Source: an uncultured Desulfobacter sp. | GTDB lineage: Bacteria; Desulfobacterota; Desulfobacteria; Desulfobacterales; Desulfobacteraceae | Direction of reading: 5' to 3' | DNA: 64,000 nt | Assembly (NCBI RefSeq): GCF_963664415.1 | Contig: NZ_OY761445.1 | Span: 1,948,501-2,012,500 of the forward strand | Shown here: one piece after another, positions 43,208 to 52,432 of the stretch | Position numbering within the stretch: position 1 is the first letter of the stretch | Layout: each line of letters starts with the position of its first letter | Notes under the pieces: model-generated | Told to the model about the DNA's origin: nothing | Seen by the model: only the letters and a program-made list of their open reading frames with translations | Databases searched by the model: none | Position numbers and translations under genes: made by a program

Positions 43208-45277
43208 ATGAATAAACTAAAATCGATAAGCTTATCTATCGCAATATCCTTGCTTTTGGGAAGTCTTCTTTATGCGCAAGATACTCAAATTTTAGATTTA
43301 GATAGCGTAACGGTAACGGCAAATAAAATGGAAGAAAATATCAAGGAGGTACCCCAAAGTATTACGGTTATGACAGATGTTGAGATTGAGGAAAAAGGGA
43401 TAAAGGATGTTAGCGATTTAATAAAATATATTCCAAATCTTATCTCAACTTCAGTAGTAAACTTTAGAGGTTTAAATAGCTCTATGTTTACGAATGCCAG
43501 TCCAATGGTGATCTATGTAGATGGCGTTCCCTATAGTCACCGGTGGGGTTTTAATAAAACCATATCAAATATCTTAAGAGTAGAAGTTCTAAGAGGCCCT
43601 CAAGGAACAATTTACGGAAAAGACTCTATGGGAGGAGTTATCAATATTGTTACAAAAGACCCTTCAAATACCGTGGCGGGAAGTGTATCAGCTGAATACG
43701 GTACAGATAATTATGGCGAAATCGCTTTTGATATCAGTGCTCCGGTGATTGATAACAAACTCTTTTTCGGGCTAAACGGCGTATATTCCCAAAGTGATGG
43801 TTATGCTACAAACTACTATCCCGGTCAAAGAGAGGAGGCAAATGAAAAGGAGAATTATCTTTCTAATATCAAGCTAAAATATAATCCGACTGATGATCTA
43901 ACCATAAAATTCAATGCGTCGAAAGAGAGTGATACAAAATACGGTGAAGAGGGTGGGATAGTACCTTTTGGTTCAGATATTAATAACTATGAAAGAGATG
44001 ATTTTAAAAATGTATCCTATGATGAAGATACATATTCAGAGAACACGTCTGATGCCCAGGCGCTTCATATAGATTATGATTTTAAAGATTTAAGATTTTC
44101 CTCTTTAACAACACATAAAAAAACGGAAATTGACCAATACTATGATTACGATCATTCTGATAATAGTTCATATGATGGCTTATCTTATTTCATGGAAATG
44201 GAATCAAAGAATATTGCTCAAGAGTTTAGACTTTCCAATAATAGTGATGGGTTAAGATGGGTTACGGGACTATATTATGAAAACCAAAAAGATGACATTT
44301 TAGTTGCGACCAGACTTTCTGATACATACACCGATGCAATTTCTGAAATCAAAAGTGATACTTTTGCTGCTTTCGGACAAGTCGTTATCCCTTTTTTAAA
44401 GGATTATGATCTAACTTTAGGTGGCAGATATCAAAAAATTAAAAAAGATATTGATTCAAAAAATTATTACCTGCCTTCAGGTACTACAGGCGCTCCCCGG
44501 TATACCTTGGATGAGGATAATACTTGGAATACGTTTCTACCCAAAATAGCGCTTTCCTATAAAATAAATAAGGATCTAAGCTCTTACTTTAGTATCGCCA
44601 AAGGGTATCTTGCAGGCGGATACAATTATGCTGCAAGTAGCGGTACAGTAGAACAAAATAAGTTTGATGCCCAAGAGTCCATAAACTATGAGTTAGGGAT
44701 ACGAGGGGACTTATTGGATAATAGCTTATATCTTTCAGCAGCTATTTTTTATATGGATATTAAAGACTTACATGTCTACAGTCATGATGAGGCAACAGGT
44801 GTCACACATACATCAAATGCGGCAGAAGCTTATTCTCAAGGAATAGAATTGGAACTGGGATATAAAATAAATGATAATTGGCGCATTGATGGTTCTTTCG
44901 GGCTTATCGAAGCAAAATATGATGAATACACGAATGCAAGCGGAACAGATCTAAAAGATAATAAAATACAGAGGACCCCTTCACATACGGCTAATTTAGG
45001 CGTGTCATATTCTAACGATCATGGGATCTACGGTAGACTTGATATCAAAAATCAAGGAAGGATGTATTTTAATGATACAAATACATATCAAGAAAATTCA
45101 TATACCACAGCTGATGTAAAAATAGGATATCTCTTTGATGATTGGGATATTTATGCTTATGCAAATAATATCACCGATGAAAGCTATTTAACGGCTGCCA
45201 ATAATATGATGACAGGGACTGTTTTAACTTACGGTGAAGGAAGATTCCTAGGAATCGGTGCAAAATATCACTTTTAA
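43208..45277 (+). CDS. TonB-dependent metallophore receptor, family B copy 1 (AT-rich)
   Basis: A 689-residue receptor: signal peptide ending LLYAQ, TonB box DSVTVTANK, plug blocks PMVIYVDGVPYSHRWG and LRGPQGTIYGKDSMGG, barrel ending GIGAKYHF. The gene is strikingly AT-rich with many AGA, TTA, ATA and AAA codons, unlike the genes on both sides, and the protein style recalls Campylobacterota receptors. It is about as similar to the inverted copy at 52433 as recent duplicates. The ABC ATPase relic starts 13 bp after its stop. Horizontal transfer is inferred from composition. Confidence 0.9.
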   Translation: MNKLKSISLSIAISLLLGSLLYAQDTQILDLDSVTVTANKMEENIKEVPQSITVMTDVEIEEKGIKDVSDLIKYIPNLISTSVVNFRGLNSSMFTNASPMVIYVDGVPYSHRWGFNKTISNILRVEVLRGPQGTIYGKDSMGGVINIVTKDPSNTVAGSVSAEYGTDNYGEIAFDISAPVIDNKLFFGLNGVYSQSDGYATNYYPGQREEANEKENYLSNIKLKYNPTDDLTIKFNASKESDTKYGEEGGIVPFGSDINNYERDDFKNVSYDEDTYSENTSDAQALHIDYDFKDLRFSSLTTHKKTEIDQYYDYDHSDNSSYDGLSYFMEMESKNIAQEFRLSNNSDGLRWVTGLYYENQKDDILVATRLSDTYTDAISEIKSDTFAAFGQVVIPFLKDYDLTLGGRYQKIKKDIDSKNYYLPSGTTGAPRYTLDEDNTWNTFLPKIALSYKINKDLSSYFSIAKGYLAGGYNYAASSGTVEQNKFDAQESINYELGIRGDLLDNSLYLSAAIFYMDIKDLHVYSHDEATGVTHTSNAAEAYSQGIELELGYKINDNWRIDGSFGLIEAKYDEYTNASGTDLKDNKIQRTPSHTANLGVSYSNDHGIYGRLDIKNQGRMYFNDTNTYQENSYTTADVKIGYLFDDWDIYAYANNITDESYLTAANNMMTGTVLTYGEGRFLGIGAKYHF

Positions 45278-45290
45278 TAGAGAATTAAAA

Positions 45291-46205
45291 ATGAAACTGA
45301 TCATAAAGAATTTATCAAAAACTTATTCAAACGGAGTTCAGGCCCTGAAGGATGTCAATCTGACCATTGGTAAAGGCATGTTCGGCCTGTTGGGGCAGAA
45401 CGGGGCCGGCAAATCTTCCCTGATGCGCACCCTTGCCACTCTGCAGGATGTGGATCAGGGACAAGTTTTTCTTGACGATACTGATGTCATAAAAGAACCG
45501 GAAAAAATCCGCAGGACCCTGGGCTACCTGCCATAGGAATTCGGGGTTTACGATACGGTGTCCGCCCAGGAAATGCTGGACTATATTGCCCAAATAAAGG
45601 GGTTTGTGAAAAAGTCTGAACGCCGAGCCCAGGTGTCTTATCTGCTGAACAGAGTGAACCTCTACGAAGTTCGTAAAAAGAAGCTGAAAACCTATTCCGG
45701 CGGAATGAAACAACGTTTCGGCATTGCCCAGGCACTCATCGGAGATCCCGAATTGATCATCGTGGATGAGCCCACGGCCGGACTTGATCCTGAAGAGAGA
45801 AATCGGTTCTACAATATCCTGAGCGAATTAGGCGAAGAGGCCATCGTCATTCTTTCCACCCATATTGTGGAGGATGTGACGTCCCTGTGCTCGGACATGG
45901 CCATTATCGGCGGCGGTCAGGTATTGGTCCATGCCCCGCCCAGAAAGATTGTCCAAGCGGTGGAAGGCAAAATCTGGATAAAAGAAATCGATAGAAACGA
46001 TCTGGATATCTGCAAGGAAAAGCTGGCGGTCATCGCCACCCATATCGAGCAAGGCCGGATGCGTATTCATGTGTTGGGCAATACAGCGCCGGATGCCTCC
46101 TTTGAACCCGGAACAGCGAATATGGAAGACGCCTATTTTAGGGTGATCAGCGGTCATGTAAATTTGCCGGAATTGTCCCCAGGCGTGCCGGAGGGTCAAC
46201 AATGA
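45291..46205 (+). pseudogene. ABC transporter ATPase with in-frame TAG
   Basis: Apart from a TAG at 45534-45536 the frame is one continuous ATPase of about 304 codons: Walker A GLLGQNGAGKSS, then LGYLP-TAG-EFGVYDTVSA, signature YSGGMKQR, Walker B LIIVDEPTAGLDP and switch STHIVED. The stop sits where related ATPases have glutamine (YLPQEFG, the Q-loop), so a CAG-to-TAG change is the simplest cause. It is the CcmA-like partner of the ABC-2 permease/M1-peptidase protein encoded next, with which it overlaps by 4 bp. The first 50 bp resemble the AT-rich receptor in composition and the rest does not. Confidence 0.85.
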
Positions 46206-48680
46206 AACTGGCTTCCATCATCCGGTTCGAGATCCTGTATAACGCTAAAAAAGCGTATACATATATTTTCTTTGGCCTGCTGGTTTTTCAAGGCGTCTGG
46301 TACACCATCGGCGCCAGCGAAATGCTTGCCAACAATAACGTCCTGGTCAACGCCCCGGCAATCAACTATCAGAACCTGGCTGCCATGGGCATGTTGTTGT
46401 TTGCTGTTACCGCCATTATTTCCGCCGGGGCTCTCGCCCGGGATCTGGAATCTGGGGCGGCTCACATCCTCTATCCCGGAATCATACATAAAAAAGGTAC
46501 TTCTGCGGCAAATATATCGGGGTTCTGCTTGTCAATATAGCGGTGGAGCTGGGCTATCCTTTGGGTATTCTTCTTTTTTCCTTTCTTGGTTCAGGAGGTG
46601 CAACCGGGCAATTCGGGCCTGCGCCTTTGGGCCAGCTTGTGCATGCTTGCGTCCTGCTCACCATACCAAACCTGGTTTTTCTGGTCACGTTTTCCGTTTT
46701 TCTGGTGGTAATGTTTCGCAAAGCGGCCGCCGCCTACATTGGCGTGCTGTTGATATTTATCTGTTTTCTGATTGCCGTTTCCACCCGGAGTGAATCTTCC
46801 CATGTTCTGCTTGTGGAGCTTCTTGATCCGTTCGGCTATTGCGCCGTAAAACATATCATTGACAAAATGGACATATTGGAACTTAACACCGCCTATCTGA
46901 CGGTCTCCACTGCTTTGCTGTGGAACCGGATAATCTGGGGCGCTGTCTCTATACTATTATTCGGAACTTCTTTTTTAAAATACAAATTCAAACATTTTGT
47001 TGCCCAAACGGCCAAAAAGCCGCGCCGGCAAAAAGAACCCGAATGCCTGCCCCAAGAAGAGCCGTTTCAAAAAAAGTGTGGCAATACCGCTTTTGTGCCG
47101 GCATACGGTTTGCGAACCTCTTTGACGAAAAGCGTTGGATTTGCATGGCTTGAAATGAAAAGTATGTTTCGTTCTCCGATCTTTTCTCTTATCATGTTTA
47201 CCCTTTTTCTGATGTTTCTGGGATACAATTTACTATGGACATCCGCTCATTACCTGACCACCTCCCATCTTCCCCTGACCTCTGTGATGACACATGCCAG
47301 AATTCCCATGATGATCGTCATCGCCTTGATGTTGCTGATTCTGTCGGGCGAACTTTTGTTCAAGGATCGCAGTTCCGGCGTATGGCTGTTAACCGATGCC
47401 ATGCCCACGCCATCCTGGGTTTTTGTTCTGTCCCGCTGGCTGACCATGGGAAGCCTTGCATTTTTCATCGCTTCGCTGATTTTAGTAGCGGGGCTTGTCT
47501 CCCAATTGGCCATGGGATTTACCGATATTGAATGGGGCCTGTATATCCGGGATTTATACGGATCACGTTTTGGCTGGATGACCGCTTTGCAGATCATCAC
47601 TTTGGCCTTTTTCTGCGGTGCCTTGTTCAACAGCCGGTTGAAAGGACATATTTTTTCCATCGGCATATTTATGTTTATCGCCATGTCAGTCGACTACAAG
47701 CTGATTGAACAATATCGCTTTGGATTCTCTTTTGTTCCAGGCGGTTTTGGTCCAGAAAAATACAATTATTCACAGATGAACGGATACGGGGTGCTGGATG
47801 CGGGCCTTTTTTGGTATGCCGGGGCCTGGACGGCTTTGGCCGCGTTGTTTTTTGTCATTACGCTGCTTTTGTGGAATCGCGGGGTGGACAGAAGCCTTAA
47901 AGAGCGATGGCAGATGCTTCGCCAAAAGCTGCCCACTTCCTCCGGCCGGGTATTGGCGGTCACCATGATCCTTTGTCTGTTTTTGTTTGGTTGTTTCCAG
48001 TATGGCATTCATGACAACCTGATCCGCAAGGCAGGATACCGGACCAAGGCGCAAAAGGAAGCCGTGGCCGCAGCCTATGAAAAGAAATACGCCAAATACC
48101 GGGAAACGCCCCAACCCAAGGTAACAAATCTGGACCTGACACTGGATCTTTTTCCGGCAAAACGGCAAGCCGCCTACACGGCGCGATTGGAACTTGAAAA
48201 TAAAACCGGCGAGCCCATGGATACTCTGCATCTGGATTGGGATCAAAAATTGACCGTGGCAGAACTTTATTGTGACGGACATTCTCTTGAAAAATTGGAG
48301 GAGGATTCTGAATTTCGTCATGCCATATACCGGCTGCAGCCCGCCCTGGCGCCCGGAAACACCATGGGGCTTAATATTAAGGCAACCCTTGCCTACAAAG
48401 GATTTCACCAATCCGATTTCCAAGGCGATCTCACCTATAACGGAAGCGTCTTGGGCACGGATTTTCTGCCCTTTTTCGGTTACGATCGCTCCCGAGAACT
48501 GGACGAAAACAAAAAGCGGTTGCGGCAGGGCCTTGATCTTCTGGATTCCCGCATGGACAGGGTGGATAATCTCTTTTCCAGGGCCAACCGCTTTGAATCC
48601 GTCCAGTCCGACAGCCTGACCTGGAATATGGTGATCAGTTCGGATGGTGATCAGACAGTGATCGGACCGGGAGAGAGAGT
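46202..48680 (+). pseudogene. ABC-2 permease/M1 aminopeptidase fusion, 5' part, frameshifted and cut by IS21
   Basis: The first 97 codons encode permease helices; at 46,488-46,495 a poly-A run has lost one base, because the sequence continues as YFCGKYIGVLLVNIAVELG in the next frame. The second frame then runs through a two-part ABC-2 permease with about a dozen helices. From about 48,100 it encodes the soluble start of an M1-type peptidase domain (VTNLDLTLDLFPAKRQAAY...). The homology stops at GPGERV, where the IS element begins at 48681. The 3' part resumes at 51489. Proteins of this fused type pair with a CcmA-like ATPase and occur next to receptor genes; the function is poorly known. Confidence 0.85.
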
Positions 48681-48808
48681 TGGTTTTGCTAACCTAAAAT
48701 TGACCCCTTTGAGGGCCAAATGACAACCTAAAATTGACCCCCCACTTTGCATCAGTACTCTGGTATTGAATGGAGATTTTTAACCCATTACCGGAGACGA
48801 AAAGGAGA

Positions 48809-50311
48809 ATGCTTAAAGTGGATCAGTATGATTACATCCGAACAGCTCACCGTGTTTATGGAAAGGCCATTAAAGAGCTTGCCAGAGAAACCGGCCATTC
48901 AAAAAACACCATAAAAAAAATTTTAAAGCAGGAATACATTGGCTACAAGCAACGATCTAAACAGCCATATCCCGTTCTTGGTCCTTATATCCAGGAGATA
49001 GACCGCTGGCTTGGCGATGACAAGGACAAGCCATACAAACAGCGACATACAGCAACCCGGATATACCATCGTCTGAAATCGGAACTCGAGTATTCCGGTG
49101 GAGAGACGACGGTTCGCCGTTATGTGCGTGAGGCAAAGCTGAGGCTGGGTTTAACGAATCAGCAGGCATTTATCCCATCAGATCCGACGACTGCCCAGGA
49201 AGCCGAGGTAGACTGGGGAAACTGTCAGGCAGTTATTGCCGGCGAACCCGTGAAGCTGAAATTATTTTGCATACGTTCAAAATGTTCGGGCAAACACTTT
49301 GTTCGCTGTTATCCCTGTGAAAGGCAGCAAGCTTTATTTGACGCTCATATCCAGGCCTTTTCATTTTTTGGAGGCGTGTTCCCAGTTCTTATCTATGACA
49401 ATCTGACAACAGTCGTACAAAAGGTATTTAAAGGAAAAAAACGTCATCTTCAGGAATCTTATAATCGGTTCAAGGCCTATTACAACTTCGATCCAAGGTT
49501 TTGCAATCCCGGCCAGGGCCATGAAAAAGGTGGGATTGAAGGCCTGGTCGGCTACGCTCGAAGAAATTATATGGTTCCTATCCCACATGCTGACAGCCTG
49601 GACGAATTGAACACGCGCCTCCTCGATGATTGCATGGCCTATGGAGAGCATCGCATCGCCGGTCAAACACAAAGCGTCAATGAATTGTTTGAATCAGAAA
49701 AGCAGGTATTGCTGCCATTGCCGACAACATCGTTCAGTAACGTTGAGACGTTCATGGTCAGGGTAAACAAATATGCCACCGTTATTATTGACAAGAACCG
49801 GTATTCTGTCCCGACGCGCTATGCTTACATGAGAGTGCAGGCGATAGTAGAGATAGACCAGGTGATCATTTATTGGAGCGGCAGAAAAATAAGCACCCAT
49901 CATCGGTTATATGGAAATAATAAGTGGAGTTTAAAACCGGAACATTATCTGGAGTTGATTCGTCAGCGTCCACAATCATTTGATACCGCCCGGCCAATTT
50001 TACAATGGCGTGATCAATGGCCGGATTGCCTGGAAAAGTTATTAGAACATTTTCGCCGGAAAAACGGTGTAACCAAAGGTACCCGGGAATTTGTCACCGT
50101 GCTGATGCTGTACGAAAAATATGCTGTCGACAAGATCGAAGCAGCCGTAAAGGAAGCACTGAAAAGCAATGTCGGCTGCAGCAATGCTCTCAAGCAGATT
50201 TTACACAGTCAAAACATCTCTATGGAGTCCCAATTTGATCCTTTGTCGAACTGGGAGACACTGCCCCCTGCTGACATCTCGGCATACGAACAGCTTGGAG
50301 GTATCTTATGA
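48809..50311 (+). CDS. istA: IS21 transposase IstA
   Basis: A 500-residue transposase. An N-terminal helix-turn-helix (IKELARETGHSKNTIKKIL) binds the ends; the DDE catalytic core is seen in AEVDWGNC, LIYDNLTT and HEKGGIEGLVGYARRN; a C-terminal beta-rich part (VIIDKNRYSVP) follows. I start at the ATG at 48809 (MLKVDQYDYIRTAH), near AAAGGAG; a GTG nine bases later has better spacing, and an upstream ATG at 48770 is also in frame. The gene is intact, so the element may be active. It ends within the istB start (ATGA). Confidence 0.93.
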   Translation: MLKVDQYDYIRTAHRVYGKAIKELARETGHSKNTIKKILKQEYIGYKQRSKQPYPVLGPYIQEIDRWLGDDKDKPYKQRHTATRIYHRLKSELEYSGGETTVRRYVREAKLRLGLTNQQAFIPSDPTTAQEAEVDWGNCQAVIAGEPVKLKLFCIRSKCSGKHFVRCYPCERQQALFDAHIQAFSFFGGVFPVLIYDNLTTVVQKVFKGKKRHLQESYNRFKAYYNFDPRFCNPGQGHEKGGIEGLVGYARRNYMVPIPHADSLDELNTRLLDDCMAYGEHRIAGQTQSVNELFESEKQVLLPLPTTSFSNVETFMVRVNKYATVIIDKNRYSVPTRYAYMRVQAIVEIDQVIIYWSGRKISTHHRLYGNNKWSLKPEHYLELIRQRPQSFDTARPILQWRDQWPDCLEKLLEHFRRKNGVTKGTREFVTVLMLYEKYAVDKIEAAVKEALKSNVGCSNALKQILHSQNISMESQFDPLSNWETLPPADISAYEQLGGIL

Positions 50312-51060
50312 ACCCAGCAGTCCAGGCAGTCCTCACACAGCACTTAAAAACGCTGAAGCTCTCGACGATGGAAAAAGAGTTGGAAGGTCAGATCCGGCAG
50401 GCGCATGAGGCGGCCTGCGGCTACGATGAGTTTTTATTGAATCTTGTTGAAGCGGAAGTTCAAATACGGCAGGAAAACGGTCGCAAGCGACGTCTCAAGG
50501 AAGCCAGGTTCCCGATGCAGAAACCGCTTGAAACATTTGATTTTGAGGCTGCCCCTGATTTGGACGCCCGGTTGATCAAAGAACTTTCAACAGGGACATT
50601 CATTAAAGAAGCCCGGAATATAATTTTGATAGGTAAAAGCGGAGCCGGTAAAACCCATCTGGCAACCAGCATCGGGATGGAAGCCTGCCGGTATGGACAT
50701 CGAGTTCGTTTTATTACTGGTTGTGGGCTTGCAAACGAACTGACGGAGGCCAGGGAACAACAGGCTCTGGGTAGAATGATAAAACGATATGCCGGTTATG
50801 GGCTGTTGATTCTTGATGAATTGGGGTACGTCCCGTTCAGTAAAATCGGCGCTGAATTATTGTTCCAAGTCCTTACCGAGCGCCATGAAAGACGTTCGAT
50901 CATCATCACTACCAATCTTGGTTTTGGTGATTGGACGCAGGTGTTTGGCGATGCAAATCTTACCGCTGCTCTGCTGGATCGTGTCACTCACCGGGCTCAC
51001 ATTATTCAATGTAACTGGGACAGTTATCGACTTAAACAGACTTTAAAATCGAGAGGATAA
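50308..51060 (+). CDS. istB: IS21 helper ATPase IstB
   Basis: A 250-residue AAA+ ATPase that helps IstA choose and engage the target. Walker A is IGKSGAGKTHLA, Walker B is LLILDELGY, and the sensor segment SIIITTNLGFGDW is present; the N-terminal helical region (QIRQAHEAACGYDEFLLNLV) is that of the family. Its start overlaps the istA stop. It is full length and uninterrupted. Confidence 0.95.
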   Translation: MNPAVQAVLTQHLKTLKLSTMEKELEGQIRQAHEAACGYDEFLLNLVEAEVQIRQENGRKRRLKEARFPMQKPLETFDFEAAPDLDARLIKELSTGTFIKEARNIILIGKSGAGKTHLATSIGMEACRYGHRVRFITGCGLANELTEAREQQALGRMIKRYAGYGLLILDELGYVPFSKIGAELLFQVLTERHERRSIIITTNLGFGDWTQVFGDANLTAALLDRVTHRAHIIQCNWDSYRLKQTLKSRG

Positions 51061-51063
51061 AGA

Positions 51064-51324
51064 ATGAAAGAACTGGATGTATATAATCCCCTGAAAGGTC
51101 GAAATGAAACGATAAGGATCGAGATCTCCGAAGACTGTACGACCTATTTTGAAGAGGCGGAGAAGAATGATGATATCCTGAGCATTACAGACACAGATGC
51201 CGGTTTGTTAATACAAGAGTGTGGGTGCACAAAACCGATTCTCATAGCTGTAGAATCACGGGAATCAATTAATTACAGCCAAAAAGGAGCGTTGAAGGCA
51301 ATAGCCGACTACTGCGTTGGGTAG
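51064..51324 (+). CDS. Unknown passenger protein in the IS21 element
   Basis: An 86-residue acidic protein, MKELDVYNPLKGRNETIRI..., starting 3 bp after istB and so almost certainly co-transcribed with it. It has a central acidic helix (YFEEAEKNDD), a CGC pair and no signal peptide. I do not recognise the family. IS21 elements normally carry only istA and istB, so it is an accessory gene, possibly one that moderates transposition. A 52-bp perfect palindrome follows 7 bp after its stop. Confidence 0.7.
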   Translation: MKELDVYNPLKGRNETIRIEISEDCTTYFEEAEKNDDILSITDTDAGLLIQECGCTKPILIAVESRESINYSQKGALKAIADYCVG

Positions 51325-51331
51325 CCCGTCC

Positions 51332-51383
51332 GGCCAGGGCCAGGGGATCGGCCCGGCGCCGGGCCGATCCCCTGGCCCTGGCC
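51332..51383. terminator. Perfect 52-bp GC-rich palindrome inside the IS element
   Basis: Both 26-bp arms (beginning GGCCAGGGCCAGGGGATCGG) are exact complements with no loop between them. Outer GGGTA/TACCC bases can add a second stem. There is no T-tract, but such a structure would strongly hinder transcription leaving or entering the element and would extrude as a cruciform. Confidence 0.8.
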
Positions 51384-51488
51384 GTTACCCAAACCGGAAC
51401 TATATAAAAAGCGATAAGAGAATGATTTTAACAACAGGGGGGGTCAAAATTGGGTTGTCGAGAGGGGTCAATTTTGTGTTGCAATTCC

Positions 51489-52253
51489 GAGAGAGTAAAC
51501 GCCTGGCAAGAGAAGGGGCGAAACTATGCCAAATTCAGGTCTGAACATCCGGGATCAATGGATTTTAAAATTATTTCCGCACGGCTTGCCACCAGGGCGT
51601 TCGATTGCCAGGGCGTTGCCTGCCGGCTTTTCCATGATCCCCGTCATACCTATAATCTGCAGGTTGTTGAAGATGCCATGCAAAAGGCGGTCTCCTGGCT
51701 TTCCGGAAAACTGGGGCCATATCCCTACAGCGTTGCCCGGGTCGTTGAAAAGCCGCTTTATGACGAGGACTTCATCACCTTTGCCAACGTTACGGCCGTT
51801 TCCGAGGCCCACGGCTGGACAGCGGACATCCAAACGGATAAAGACGGACAATATATTTATCTGACAATGGCAAGAGAGCTTGCCAGACAATGGATTTTGG
51901 ATGCTTTAAAAACAGCGGATGTTCAAGGCGCTGAACTATTAACCCAATCCATAACCCAATATTACGCATTTCGGTTCATGGATGAGACCTGGGGACCCGG
52001 GCAAACAGAAAAATGGCTGGACAAAGCGTATAAAGATTATGAAAAAGACAGAGCCGATGAAGCCATTGAGGAAAAACCCCTGATTCTTGTGGACAAGGCC
52101 GCTTACCTTTCAAAGGAAAACGGTAGCATTAGTTGGGTCATAATTGCTCACCTCCGTATCAAATTCTGCTTGCTCTTTGATGGCAAGGTGGCATTTTTTA
52201 TTTCCTTTTGCAATACTTATAAAAATTCGGGGGAGCAAAACACAATGAGCTGA
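51489..52253 (+). pseudogene. 3' part of the IS-split permease/M1 peptidase gene
   Basis: After the target duplication the frame continues the peptidase domain: VNAWQEKGRNYAKF..., then the block KAVSWLSGKLGPYPY and MARELARQW, with spacing typical of M1-like peptidase domains in ABC-2 fusions. The HExxH zinc motif is not evident (ARELARQW lies at that place), so the domain was probably not catalytic even before disruption. Homology ends near KENGS at about 52,125. The remaining frame to 52,253 looks unrelated, so the true 3' end has also been lost. Nothing further is seen up to 52,432. Confidence 0.75.
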
Positions 52254-52432
52254 TATTATGAATTATTCTTAGTTTGTAGAGTAGAAATGCTTTATTCCTA
52301 AATCAAGAGTCCTGAAATTACTGATTCCTATGGGTAGTTTTTTCATAGCCGCATCTCCGGTGTTTTGCGTTATTTCCTTGCAATTAGCATATCACGCCCA
52401 AAAACGGAATAAAAACGGTAGATGCCTTCAGG

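Larger units (their letters stand above)
48681..51488 (+). mobile_element. IS21-family insertion sequence with passenger gene
   Basis: The 2808-bp element carries istA and istB in the usual 4-bp overlap plus an extra small gene. Its ends have repeated motifs: left copies of (G/A)ACCTAAAATTGACCCC at 48691 and 48725, right inverted copies at 51437 and 51464. The host sequence GAGAGAGT is present at 48673-48680 and again at 51489-51496, an 8-bp target duplication. Removing the element and one duplicate restores the reading frame GPGERVNAW of the disrupted permease/peptidase gene, which defines both ends exactly. Confidence 0.93.

Noticed and set aside
46488..46495. Programmed ribosomal frameshift at the poly-A run
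   Set aside because: The run is not in the register of a standard slippery heptamer, no downstream structure is evident and the operon has other lesions, so a one-base loss is simpler.
46272..46793. A 173-residue frame across the permease frameshift
   Set aside because: The membrane-protein pattern belongs to the other two frames; this one is Arg/Ser/Pro-rich and without family features.
51317..51544. A plus-strand frame through the 52-bp palindrome in the IS element
   Set aside because: It is a repetitive Gly/Pro/Arg translation of the palindrome with no start signal.
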